Below the pieces are notes generated by a model. The model was not told where the DNA came from. It saw only the letters and a list, made by a program, of their open reading frames with translations, and searched no databases. Made by a program: the position numbers and the translations under genes. A stretch of 18,791 nt of DNA from Alphaproteobacteria bacterium (GTDB lineage: Bacteria; Pseudomonadota; Alphaproteobacteria; Rhizobiales; Devosiaceae), in NCBI GenBank assembly GCA_024279575.1, contig JAJRRJ010000016.1, forward strand, positions 1 through 18,791, read 5' to 3'. How positions within the stretch are numbered: the first letter of the stretch is position 1; every line of letters begins with the position of its first letter. This document shows positions 1-6,938 of this stretch, one piece after another.

Positions 1-291
1 GACAAAGGACACGGGATAGAATGGCCAAAAATGCCGATGCTCGCGCAAAATCAAACGCGCCCCTATCAGGGAGGAGATGGAACCGAAATCATTTGCCATT
101 GTGAAAATGTCACGCGGGGCGAAATAAAAAGGGCATTGGAGGGCGACATTCCGGCCAAAACCCTTGGGGGTCTGAGGCGACGTACGCGGGCAATGATGGG
201 CAGATGCAACGGGGTTTATTGCAGCGCCAGTATCGCCAAAATCACCAAAAATAAACTTGATGTCCCCTTAAGTGAGAGGGATATAAAATGA
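1..291 (+). CDS. C-terminal end of GlpA-like FAD-dependent oxidoreductase with BFD [2Fe-2S] domain (5' partial)
   Basis: The reading frame is open from the first base of the window, so only the last 96 codons are present and the FAD domain lies upstream. Seen: four cysteines spaced C-x-C-x34-C-x4-C (C32, C34, C69 and C74 of the visible part; motifs ICHCENV and GRCNGVYC), the arrangement of the BFD-like [2Fe-2S] domain. The run LGGLRRRTRAMMGRC resembles the C-terminus of GlpA-type glycerol-3-phosphate dehydrogenases and related oxidoreductases. Known of the family: these flavoproteins oxidise a hydroxy or amino substrate and pass electrons through the iron-sulfur centre to partner subunits. 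The TGA stop overlaps the ATG of the next gene (ATGA), so the two are probably translationally coupled subunits. The substrate cannot be told. An internal ATG at 31 is too far into the domain to be the true start. Confidence 0.85.
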   Translation, partial: DKGHGIEWPKMPMLAQNQTRPYQGGDGTEIICHCENVTRGEIKRALEGDIPAKTLGGLRRRTRAMMGRCNGVYCSASIAKITKNKLDVPLSERDIK

Positions 292-1538
292 GTGACACCT
301 ATTGCAATGTCGCCATAGTGGGGGCCGGACCGGCAGGAATTGGTGCGGCGGCGGCGCTTGGGGAAGCTGGTATCAAGGATGTGGTGGTTTTTGATCGCGA
401 AGCGCAGGCAGGGGGTATTCCACGCCATATTCACCACCCCACTTTTGGCTTGCTTGTATTCAAACGCCCTATGTCGGGGCCGCGATTTATTGAAAAAATC
501 ATAGCACGTTGCAAGGATGTGCGGTTTGAACTTGAGACAAGCATCACTGGAATAGAGCCAGCTGGTGTACTTGCAGCAGCAAGTTGCAAGGGAAGCAGAA
601 CAATTCACGCCCGCCACATAATTCTGGCGACCGGCGCGCGGGAAAAACCACGTCACCCCAGACTTGTTTCAGGGCTGAGGCCACAGGGAATAATGACCAC
701 TGGTGCGCTGCAGAAGTTCATTTACGGGGAAAAACTCAGCCCGTTTAAGCGCCCCATAATTGTGGGAACCGAACTGGTCAGTTTTTCCGCCCTTGCTACT
801 TTGCGCGCGGGGGGGGCAAAGGCGCTTGCCATGATTGAAAGCAATTCGCGTATTAGCGCCTATCGCCCTGCTATGGGCTTTGGAGCGCTGATGGGCACAC
901 CTGTTCACCTGAATTCTCAACTTGTGGATATTGGTGGTCGGGACAAGGTTGAGTTTGTTACGATTAAAGGCCCGGACGGAACAAAGAACATTGCCTGCGA
1001 CGGTGTAATTTTCAGTGGCGATTTTGTTGGGGAAACCGCGCTGATGCAGAGCAGTCACCTGGAAATGGGTATTAAATCACGCCTGCCCCTTGTTGATAAC
1101 AGGTGGCTGAGTTCGGACAATAAAACCTCTGTGATTGGTAATTGTGTGCATCCTGCTGACATGGGGGATCAATGCTATCTGGAGGGGCTGGAAGCGGGCA
1201 GGAATATCGGGCAAATTCTCACCAATAAAGTCGATAACACCAGTGGGGAATTTGTAGCTATTTCCCATGACCCGGGCATAAAATTTTTAACACCCGGCGC
1301 TGTGAGAATAACATTGGGACAGCCTCAAAAAACAGATATCCGCCTGCATGTGCGTGCCCCCTTTTGGGGCAAGATCAATGTTGTGCAGAACGGGAAGGTT
1401 GTTTATTCAAAACGCCATCGCTGCCAGCCGGCCCGGCGGATCACTTTGCACAATGTCGACTTATCTGGAATTGAGCAAACCCAACAAAACAGCCCCACTG
1501 TTCAGACCCTTCCCCAAATTGAGGTTAAACTGGTCTGA
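288..1538 (+). CDS. FAD/NAD(P)-binding oxidoreductase, HcnB / opine-oxidase-A / GlpB-like subunit
   Basis: A 416-residue flavoprotein of the pyridine-nucleotide-disulfide oxidoreductase fold. Seen: an N-terminal Rossmann dinucleotide motif (VGAGPAGIGAA, residues 11-21), a following VVVFDRE strand, the motif GGIPRHIHHPTFG near residues 43-55, a second nucleotide-site signature ATGAREKPRHPR (about 114-125), and the RPQGIMTTGALQ segment (about 131-142) typical of the HcnB/opine oxidase subunit A group. Known: such proteins pair with another FAD subunit and a BFD [2Fe-2S] module in membrane-linked dehydrogenases. The gene overlaps the GlpA-like gene by 4 nt, which supports a two-subunit enzyme. 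The C-terminal 100 residues form a separate small domain without the cysteines of a BFD domain, since the partner already carries them. A run of eight G at 809-816 lies in frame. The substrate is unknown; a sugar alcohol, an opine or glycerol 3-phosphate are candidates. Confidence 0.85.
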   Translation: MSDTYCNVAIVGAGPAGIGAAAALGEAGIKDVVVFDREAQAGGIPRHIHHPTFGLLVFKRPMSGPRFIEKIIARCKDVRFELETSITGIEPAGVLAAASCKGSRTIHARHIILATGAREKPRHPRLVSGLRPQGIMTTGALQKFIYGEKLSPFKRPIIVGTELVSFSALATLRAGGAKALAMIESNSRISAYRPAMGFGALMGTPVHLNSQLVDIGGRDKVEFVTIKGPDGTKNIACDGVIFSGDFVGETALMQSSHLEMGIKSRLPLVDNRWLSSDNKTSVIGNCVHPADMGDQCYLEGLEAGRNIGQILTNKVDNTSGEFVAISHDPGIKFLTPGAVRITLGQPQKTDIRLHVRAPFWGKINVVQNGKVVYSKRHRCQPARRITLHNVDLSGIEQTQQNSPTVQTLPQIEVKLV

Positions 1539-1550
1539 GCGGTAAGTGTT

Positions 1551-1871
1551 CTAATTCCCGCCCGCCAAATCATCAATTTCGACCTCTGCCAACAGGGCCG
1601 CCCATGAGGCCCCATGCATATCGGGGTCGTGGATCGAGCCTTGAACAAAGGGGCGCGGGAAACTGAATTTGACCACATTGAGGGACGCGATATTGAACCG
1701 CTTTATCGTGGTGATATCAAGGGAAAATACAGCTGCAATCTGCTGCGTTTTCAGATGGGAGCAAATATGTTGGTAGTCACTTTTTGAGTTGCAAAAAATA
1801 TCAATGGTCAACCAGAACGGGCCTGCATTTTTGCTGCGAACTTTTTTCACAATTTTTCCCAGTTCAGCCAC
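1551..1871 (-). CDS. DUF4387 protein (AtuA-associated small subunit)
   Basis: A 106-residue protein. Seen: the opening MAELGKIVKKVRSKNAGPFW, where the block RSKNAGPF-x-LT-x-DI is the hallmark of the DUF4387 family, and a conserved-looking later segment with FSFPRP and GSIHDPDMHGA. Known: DUF4387 proteins are about 100 residues long and are usually encoded immediately after an AtuA (DUF1446) gene; their biochemical role has not been defined. The GTG at 1871 is chosen because it gives the family's usual N-terminus and overlaps the AtuA stop by 8 nt, a coupled arrangement. It is the last gene of the tct operon and converges on the oxidoreductase gene with only 12 bp between stops; I see no terminator hairpin there. 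Confidence 0.85.
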   Translation of the reverse strand: MAELGKIVKKVRSKNAGPFWLTIDIFCNSKSDYQHICSHLKTQQIAAVFSLDITTIKRFNIASLNVVKFSFPRPFVQGSIHDPDMHGASWAALLAEVEIDDLAGGN

Positions 1872-3222
1872 AGGTGGTTACCTCCAGTGAAAAAGCCTGC
1901 ATGGGATACTCAACAACCAGAACATGGTTGAGGCAAAACTCGTAAATTGCCCCGCGTTCTATTTCTGCAGGGGAAAAGGGAAAAGCAAAAGTGGGTTGTT
2001 CCTCAGCTTTGGTTAGCGGATGATGTAGCAAATACGGATTGAGTATTTTGGCAATTTCATTTGCGAGTTGCTGAGTGTTTGCGGTGACAATGGCCAAAAT
2101 TCCCAGCTCTACAGAATCATGATTTTTTCGTGTTTCCAACTCGCCAAAGCTGGCGGAATGCCCGATAAGGCGAAGCTGAATATCAAATTCTGACGTTGAA
2201 ACGGCAAGCCGCTCAATAACTTTTTCAGCGCACTTTCGTTTGACATCTGCCGCCCATTGGGAGGCATTATTGACATATCTGCGCTCACGCAACAAAGCAA
2301 ACGAAACACTCTGATAACCACAAATACGCGCCCCTTCCAGCTTTAGCGTATAGGGGGGTTGCGGAACCCATTTAGAGCCTGTTACCCGCACTGAACGCTC
2401 ATCCAATGCCTGATAGAGTGCATTGCTGACATCCAGATAACCCCCGGGTTCATGCAAAATATAGGGATCAGAATTTTCATAAAGCATGTGGGCGGAAACA
2501 GTTTGTGGCGTCGCCGATGAGGATTTTGCGGTTGGGGTGACACTAAATCCATGATTATCAAAATCGACAATAATGACCCCGGACTGGGGATTTGTCGCAC
2601 AAAGCGCTCCACATTCTCCAATTTTTGCACCGTGCCATGCTGCCCCGGCATGACAGTTTTTCATCAGGGGCAATGCGCTGATGATGGCAGTATCTGTGGT
2701 GCGCCCGGCAATAATGATATCTGCGCCGGTGTTCAGGGCCGCGCTGATTTGTTCCGCTCCGGCCAGGGCAACAATATTGCTACACTGAGCAAAGGTCTGA
2801 GCGTCAATCTCAGGCGCATGGGGCAGAGGTTGAATGCGTCCCTCGTTGTAGGCGGCGACCAAATCCGGCGCTTTTTGCTGGCTACGCAAAACTGCAATTT
2901 TAAGTTTCTGCCCCAGTTCGCCCGCAATCTCCTTTGTGATCTCAAGCATCCAGTTTACGGCACTATCGGACCCACAAGTCCCCGCGCTGCCAATAATAAG
3001 AGGGACATTTAGTTGCGCGCGTGCCTGCATCAGACCAGCCCACTCAACCTTTGTTGATTGGCGCGAATATTTAGACACGCCCTGCCCCAGATAAGCGGGG
3101 CCAGAATCCGTTGAGCCGCCATCAATGGCGATCACATCAGGGTTCATATCCAGCGCGGTTTGCAAGGCCGCTTTATCGTAATTGAGGCCAAGGGCACCGG
3201 ATGGAACAAGAACCCTGATCAT
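1864..3222 (-). CDS. atuA: AtuA-family protein (acyclic terpene utilisation family, DUF1446)
   Basis: A 452-residue cytoplasmic protein with no signal peptide or membrane segment. Seen: an N-terminal IDGGSTDSGPAYLG block (about residues 33-46), a glycine-rich GSAGTCGSDSA block (about 78-88), AGRTTDTAI near 172-180, and HEPGGYLDVS in the middle, all characteristic of the AtuA/DUF1446 family. Known: the family is named for the atu (acyclic terpene utilisation) cluster of Pseudomonas, where AtuA is needed for citronellol/geraniol growth but its reaction has not been assigned. Members are often found beside DUF4387 genes and tripartite tricarboxylate transporters. Here it starts one base after the tctA stop and overlaps the DUF4387 gene, so it should be co-expressed with the transporter. 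I infer that it acts on the imported carboxylate. The rest of an atu pathway (acyl-CoA carboxylase, CoA ligase for citronellate) is absent from the window, so terpene use is not implied. Confidence 0.85.
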   Translation of the reverse strand: MIRVLVPSGALGLNYDKAALQTALDMNPDVIAIDGGSTDSGPAYLGQGVSKYSRQSTKVEWAGLMQARAQLNVPLIIGSAGTCGSDSAVNWMLEITKEIAGELGQKLKIAVLRSQQKAPDLVAAYNEGRIQPLPHAPEIDAQTFAQCSNIVALAGAEQISAALNTGADIIIAGRTTDTAIISALPLMKNCHAGAAWHGAKIGECGALCATNPQSGVIIVDFDNHGFSVTPTAKSSSATPQTVSAHMLYENSDPYILHEPGGYLDVSNALYQALDERSVRVTGSKWVPQPPYTLKLEGARICGYQSVSFALLRERRYVNNASQWAADVKRKCAEKVIERLAVSTSEFDIQLRLIGHSASFGELETRKNHDSVELGILAIVTANTQQLANEIAKILNPYLLHHPLTKAEEQPTFAFPFSPAEIERGAIYEFCLNHVLVVEYPMQAFSLEVTTCG

Positions 3223-3223
3223 A

Positions 3224-3559
3224 TCAATCTGTGATCCTCTGGGGCTTTTTTAGTATCCCGCGCAGGAACATTGGGGCGACAAAACCAACGATTGCTGCAA
3301 CCCAAAGCCCGATGGAGATTGGCGAGGAAAACAAATAGGTGAATTCGCCATCAGCAATCACCATGGCACGGCGCAACGCATCTTCCATATGTCCGCCAAG
3401 AAGTATGCCCATAATCACGGGCACAGTTGGAATATCCAGCTTGCGCAAAACATAACCCAACACACCAAAGCCAACCATCAAAAGCAGATCAAAATAGCTG
3501 GAGGAAAGCGAATAAATACCCACAAAGGAAATCATGGTAATGCCCGGCAAAAGCACCCA
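3224..3559 (-). pseudogene. tctA: Displaced C-terminal part of TctA (frame -1 relative to the upstream part)
   Basis: This stretch encodes the missing end of TctA, about 110 residues, in a frame shifted by one base from the upstream part. Reading on from the C run as PPWVLLPGITMISFVGIYS gives the expected TctA continuation, followed by FDLLLMVGFGVLGYVLRKLD, a family-typical membrane segment, and LFSSPISIGLW near the end. It has no ribosome-binding site of its own that I can see. If one C were removed from the run at 3560-3567, the whole gene (3224-4730) would encode about 501 residues, the normal TctA length. It may therefore be a true inactivating mutation, a slippage-prone switch, or a sequencing error. 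Confidence 0.85.
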
Positions 3560-4730
3560 GGGGGGGGACTGAAAGAACCCGCACAAAAATTCTAACCATC
3601 GGCACGTTCATCAACAGCAAAACAAAGTTGGCAATTAAAAGCGATGCAATCAGCCCCCAGACAACTTCGGGGCGATCGTTGAACAAAGTGGGGCCCGGAG
3701 TAATGTTCAATGTCATTAGCAAAGCCAACAGAACCGCAGTGGTGCCGGACCCGGGCACCCCCAAAGTGAGCATGGGAACGAGCGCCCCACCGGCGGCGGC
3801 GTTATTCCCCGCCTCGGGCGCTGCAACACCTTTGGCGACCCCTGTACCAAAACCACCATCTTTGCCCGCGATGGACTTTTCACTCATATAGGCAAGAAAA
3901 CTACCCAGAGATGCACCGGCGCCGGGCAAAATTCCGGCAATGAACCCCACGATACTGGCCCGCAGCATCGTCCACTTTGTTGCGGCAATATCGCGCCACG
4001 GAATGGTGACCTTTTTGAGCTTTACCCCGATTGAGGAACCTTTGCCGTGGTTTTCAATGAAGAAAAATACTTCGGCGATAGCAAACAGCCCCACAATGGC
4101 AACAAGGAAATCCACTCCATCCATTAAATGCATGTTACCACCCGTCAAACGGGGCAGGCCTGAATTATTGTCAACGCCAATCATGGCGATACCCAGCCCG
4201 ATACAGGCGGCAATGGCGGCCTTTGCCTGATTGTTGGAGGCCATCCCCCCAAGAGTACAAAAGGCCAGCAGATAAAGCGCAAAATATTCTGCCGGACCAA
4301 AAAGGTAGGCGACGCGGGCCAACATCGGGGCCAGAAGCATCAGGCCAATGGTTGCAAATAGAGCACCGACGAACGAGGCCACACCAGACAATACCAGCGC
4401 ATCCCCTGCCCGGCCCTTTTTGGCCATCGGATAACCATCCAGCGTGGTCATCAGGGCGGGTTCATCGCCAGGAATATTGAGTAGAATTGAGCTGATGCGG
4501 CCTCCGTACATGGCCCCGTAATACACCGAAGTCATCAACACCAGTGCCGAGGTGGCATCAAGCCCCAAGGTAAAGGTGATTGGAATTAGGATTGCAACGC
4601 CATTGGAGGGACCAAGGCCTGGCAATGCGCCAATAATAGTTCCAAGGAAACAACCGATAACCGCCAACATCAAAGTGTAGGGCGAAAGCGCAATTGAAAA
4701 ACCTAGAGCAAGATTTGCAAAAATGTCCAT
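3489..4730 (-). CDS. tctA: TctA large membrane subunit of tripartite tricarboxylate transporter, frameshifted near its C-terminus
   Basis: This is the large membrane subunit of a TTT-family secondary transporter, which moves a carboxylate handed over by the periplasmic TctC protein, driven by ion gradients. Seen: about 390 residues of convincing TctA sequence with many hydrophobic segments, including GALPGLGPSNGVAILIP near residues 34-50, YGGRISSILLNIPGDE near 74-89, and the second glycine-rich repeat GILPGAGASLGSFLAY near 260-275. The ATG start lies 5 nt after the tctB stop. After the run of eight C at 3560-3567 the frame leaves the family sequence and gives about 23 unrelated residues before stopping at 3489. 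The proper C-terminus sits in the neighbouring frame down to 3224. As read, the protein would lack its last membrane segments and is unlikely to work normally. Confidence 0.9.
   Translation of the reverse strand: MDIFANLALGFSIALSPYTLMLAVIGCFLGTIIGALPGLGPSNGVAILIPITFTLGLDATSALVLMTSVYYGAMYGGRISSILLNIPGDEPALMTTLDGYPMAKKGRAGDALVLSGVASFVGALFATIGLMLLAPMLARVAYLFGPAEYFALYLLAFCTLGGMASNNQAKAAIAACIGLGIAMIGVDNNSGLPRLTGGNMHLMDGVDFLVAIVGLFAIAEVFFFIENHGKGSSIGVKLKKVTIPWRDIAATKWTMLRASIVGFIAGILPGAGASLGSFLAYMSEKSIAGKDGGFGTGVAKGVAAPEAGNNAAAGGALVPMLTLGVPGSGTTAVLLALLMTLNITPGPTLFNDRPEVVWGLIASLLIANFVLLLMNVPMVRIFVRVLSVPPLGAFAGHYHDFLCGYLFAFLQLF
3560..3567 (-). repeat. Mononucleotide run of eight C (coding strand) at the tctA frameshift
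   Basis: Eight identical bases lie within tctA, followed by TGGGTG on the coding strand. With eight C the frame reads V-P-P-L-G-A and is lost; with seven it would read V-P-P-W-V-L and the full TctA would be made. Runs of this length are prone to polymerase slippage in cells and to length errors in sequencing. Confidence 0.85.
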
Positions 4731-4735
4731 GTTTT

Positions 4736-5176
4736 CTAACCGATCCAGCTTTTAGGAAACGGGACCAGTCCCAGCCCCAATGCATATTTGAATAAGAGAA
4801 ACAACCCGACGGACAGGCCCAGTCCAGTCAGAACTGCCATGCGTCGGCGAGGTGAAATCTGAAAGCTCAAAATGCCGGCGGCAATGGCAGTTGGGATTAA
4901 GAACCCAAAGGGTTTGAGCGCGTAGGCATAGGCGATCAGCACGATTATGGCGATGAACAGCGAGCCAAATGTGCGCAATGGCGGCCAGTCCGGGTCATCA
5001 TCAGGGCGCACAATCAGCACAAGGCCGGAAATAGCTGCGACAATGCCAATCAGTATGGGGAATGTTCTTGGGCCCACCGGGTCAGACAAAAAACTTGTCT
5101 GAATTTGAGTGGCGCTTGCGATATAGGCAAGCGCCACAAAAAGTGTGACCAGTCCAAATATCCGGTCACTTTTCAT
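4736..5176 (-). CDS. tctB: TctB small membrane subunit of tripartite tricarboxylate transporter
   Basis: A 146-residue, strongly hydrophobic protein with four predicted membrane segments (about residues 6-22, 38-57, 71-88 and 112-134), the size and topology of TctB. Seen: the DPVGPRTFPILIG motif (about 32-44) that marks the TctB family after the first membrane helix. Known: TctB is the small subunit that forms the membrane complex with TctA; its exact role in transport is not settled. The ATG shares one base with the tctC stop (TAATG), and tctA begins 5 nt after its own stop, so translation of the three is probably coupled. No defect is visible. Confidence 0.9.
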   Translation of the reverse strand: MKSDRIFGLVTLFVALAYIASATQIQTSFLSDPVGPRTFPILIGIVAAISGLVLIVRPDDDPDWPPLRTFGSLFIAIIVLIAYAYALKPFGFLIPTAIAAGILSFQISPRRRMAVLTGLGLSVGLFLLFKYALGLGLVPFPKSWIG

Positions 5177-6144
5177 TATTGAATGACACCAATTTCTTTG
5201 GACAGTTGGTTGATTTCAGCAATCAGACCATCAACATAGCTTTGGAAGTCACCACCAACTTTGGTAAATGGTGCAAGACCATTTGCCACCATGGCTGCTT
5301 TCCAATCATCACTGTCTGCAACCTGTTGCAGGCGATCGGCCCACATGTTGAACGTGTCATCGCTTACCCCTTTAGGGATATACAGCCCGCGCCAGTTTAC
5401 AGCGACAACATCAAAGCCCTGTTCTTTTGCGGTTGGTATATCCTCAAAACCGGGAATACGCTCATCAGTCAATACGGCCAGCACGCGAATATCACCCGCT
5501 CCCAGGAAGCCAACAATTTCGGACATATCACCGGTCATAACCTGCGTAAATCCACCGATTGTCTGGGTGATTGCATCTGCTCCGCCATCAAGGCCGATAT
5601 ATTTTACCGCTGTAATATCGGTAAAGTCAGCACGCTGCAAAATCATCAAAGGCTTAAGGTGGTCAAAGCCGCCAACCGCAGAACCGCCAGCAAAAGTAAT
5701 GGAACCGGGATCCGTTTTAATGGCATCAACCATATCACCAAGGGACATAAGCGGGCTGTCTTTTGCAACCACGATGACACCGGGGTCAGCACCAATGGCA
5801 CCAACGAAGCGCACCTGATCGGCAGTCATGCCCGCATAGGCATTTTGCGCCAGACGGGTTGAGGTGGCCGTTGAGGCTGCAACAATCAGTTCCGCGTCAT
5901 CATTACGTTCGTTCACCACATGATTGAAGGCAAGGCCACCACCGGCCCCTGCCATATTGGGTACCTGAATTGGCTTGTCCACCAGCCCGATATCAAACAT
6001 AATTTTGCTGATTTGACGGCAGGTAAAGTCCCAGCCACCACCCGGATTTGCCGGTGCAACACATTCAGCTGATGCAGCAATACCAACTGAACTGACGGCC
6101 ATAGCAGCGCCCAGAGCGAGCGTTTTGAAAAAATGTGTTTTCAT
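5176..6144 (-). CDS. tctC: TctC/Bug-family periplasmic substrate-binding protein of tripartite tricarboxylate transporter
   Basis: A 322-residue exported binding protein, the extracytoplasmic receptor for TctAB. Seen: a Sec signal peptide (MKTHFFKTLALGAAM, then a hydrophobic core and a likely cut after AASA), then PANPGGGWDFTCRQ, the variant of the Bug/TctC ligand-loop motif P-x-x-PGGG-x-D, and GAGGGLAFNHV further on. The ATG at 6144 is chosen over an upstream start at 6336 because it begins the signal peptide and is preceded by a strong GGGAGG ribosome-binding site about 5 nt away; the upstream extension would run into the divergent regulator gene. It is the first gene of the operon. The ligand cannot be read from sequence, since the family binds many di- and tricarboxylates and other small acids. 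Expression is probably governed by the divergent two-component system. Confidence 0.93.
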   Translation of the reverse strand: MKTHFFKTLALGAAMAVSSVGIAASAECVAPANPGGGWDFTCRQISKIMFDIGLVDKPIQVPNMAGAGGGLAFNHVVNERNDDAELIVAASTATSTRLAQNAYAGMTADQVRFVGAIGADPGVIVVAKDSPLMSLGDMVDAIKTDPGSITFAGGSAVGGFDHLKPLMILQRADFTDITAVKYIGLDGGADAITQTIGGFTQVMTGDMSEIVGFLGAGDIRVLAVLTDERIPGFEDIPTAKEQGFDVVAVNWRGLYIPKGVSDDTFNMWADRLQQVADSDDWKAAMVANGLAPFTKVGGDFQSYVDGLIAEINQLSKEIGVIQ

Positions 6145-6203
6145 AGTTTCCTCCCATTTGACATACAGGTTTTTCCCTGCACATCCTAGGAGATGAAACC
6201 CAT

Positions 6204-6224
6204 AACCTGACACCAACCTGTCAC
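6204..6224. promoter_or_regulatory. Two 10-bp direct repeats on an 11-bp period: probable TctD-like regulator site
   Basis: Copies AACCTGACAC (6204-6213) and AACCTGTCAC (6215-6224) differ at one base and are separated by one base, so they recur every 11 bp, about one helical turn. OmpR/PhoB-family regulators such as the adjacent TctD homologue bind tandem direct repeats of just this period. On the minus strand a weak -10-like TAGGAT (6183-6188) lies 15 bp downstream, so the repeats would cover the -35 position of a tctC promoter. A further AACCTGT occurs in inverted orientation at 6167-6173. The promoter assignment is inference. Confidence 0.55.
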
Positions 6225-6272
6225 GGATATAAATGGGGAGAAAATTTTTGAAGATCATTTTGGGAGTAAATT

Positions 6273-6938
6273 TTGAGGTTTTTACTGGTCGAGGACAACA
6301 GGCAGCTGGCAAAAGCCCTGTGCGAACGCTTTGCACTGGATGGGCATGTGGTGGACCGCGCCCATGATTTGACCAGCGCCCAAACCAGCATACGAACCGT
6401 TGCTTATGATTTGATTTTACTGGATATTATGCTGCCCGATGGCGATGGCAGGGATTTTTTGAAAACCCATCGCAACAGGCAGGGTAAAACCCCGATTATT
6501 GTGCTTACTGCACGTTCTGAAATTTCTGACCGGATCAGTGTTCTGGACCTTGGGGCGGACGATTATATTATCAAGCCGTTTGATTTTGCCGAACTTGAGG
6601 CGCGGTGTCGGGCGGTTTTGCGACGGCAGGGGGGGAGCGGAAATAACGAAAAGAAGTTTGCAGATATTATTTTTGATTCGAACAAAGGCACCCTTTGCTT
6701 TGGTGAACACGTTGAAGACCTGCGCAATCGGGAACTGCGATTACTGGAGGTGTTCTTTTCCTCGCCCAACCAGATTTTTGCAAAAACATACCTGATGGAC
6801 AGGCTTTTCTCATTCGCGGAAGATGTTTCAGAAAACGCTATCGAAGTCTATGTGGGACGGGTGCGGAAAAAACTGGCAGGATCTGGCGCAAAAATTGAAA
6901 CAGTGCGCGGCATCGGCTACCGAATGGTTCAGAATTGA
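6273..6938 (+). CDS. tctD: TctD-like OmpR-family response regulator
   Basis: A 221-residue DNA-binding response regulator. Seen: a receiver domain (about 1-118) with the acidic pair E7/D8, phospho-acceptor D51 in LLDIMLPDGDG, T79 in IIVLTA and K101 in YIIKPFD; then a winged-helix output domain (about 130-220) ending in ENAIEVYVGRVRKKL and the wing motif VRGIGYRM. All receiver residues needed for phosphorylation are present. The start is a TTG at 6273: it gives the canonical MRFLLVEDN opening and has GGGAG about 6 nt upstream, with no usable ATG nearby. It diverges from tctC and is followed, with a one-base overlap, by its kinase. Known: TctD activates tctCBA in Salmonella. By position this protein most likely controls the divergent tctCBA-atuA operon, through the direct repeats in the gap. 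Confidence 0.9.
   Translation: MRFLLVEDNRQLAKALCERFALDGHVVDRAHDLTSAQTSIRTVAYDLILLDIMLPDGDGRDFLKTHRNRQGKTPIIVLTARSEISDRISVLDLGADDYIIKPFDFAELEARCRAVLRRQGGSGNNEKKFADIIFDSNKGTLCFGEHVEDLRNRELRLLEVFFSSPNQIFAKTYLMDRLFSFAEDVSENAIEVYVGRVRKKLAGSGAKIETVRGIGYRMVQN

Noticed and set aside
216..656. 146-codon minus-strand open frame
   Set aside because: It is antisense to the two FAD oxidoreductase genes and has no family-like motif.
5179..5862. 227-codon open frame on the plus strand
   Set aside because: It lies antisense to tctC, has no recognisable domain or ribosome-binding site, and tctC is unmistakable.
6145..6336. N-terminal extension of tctC by 64 codons
   Set aside because: It would place residues before a clear signal peptide, overlap the regulator gene and leave the strong GGGAGG site unused.
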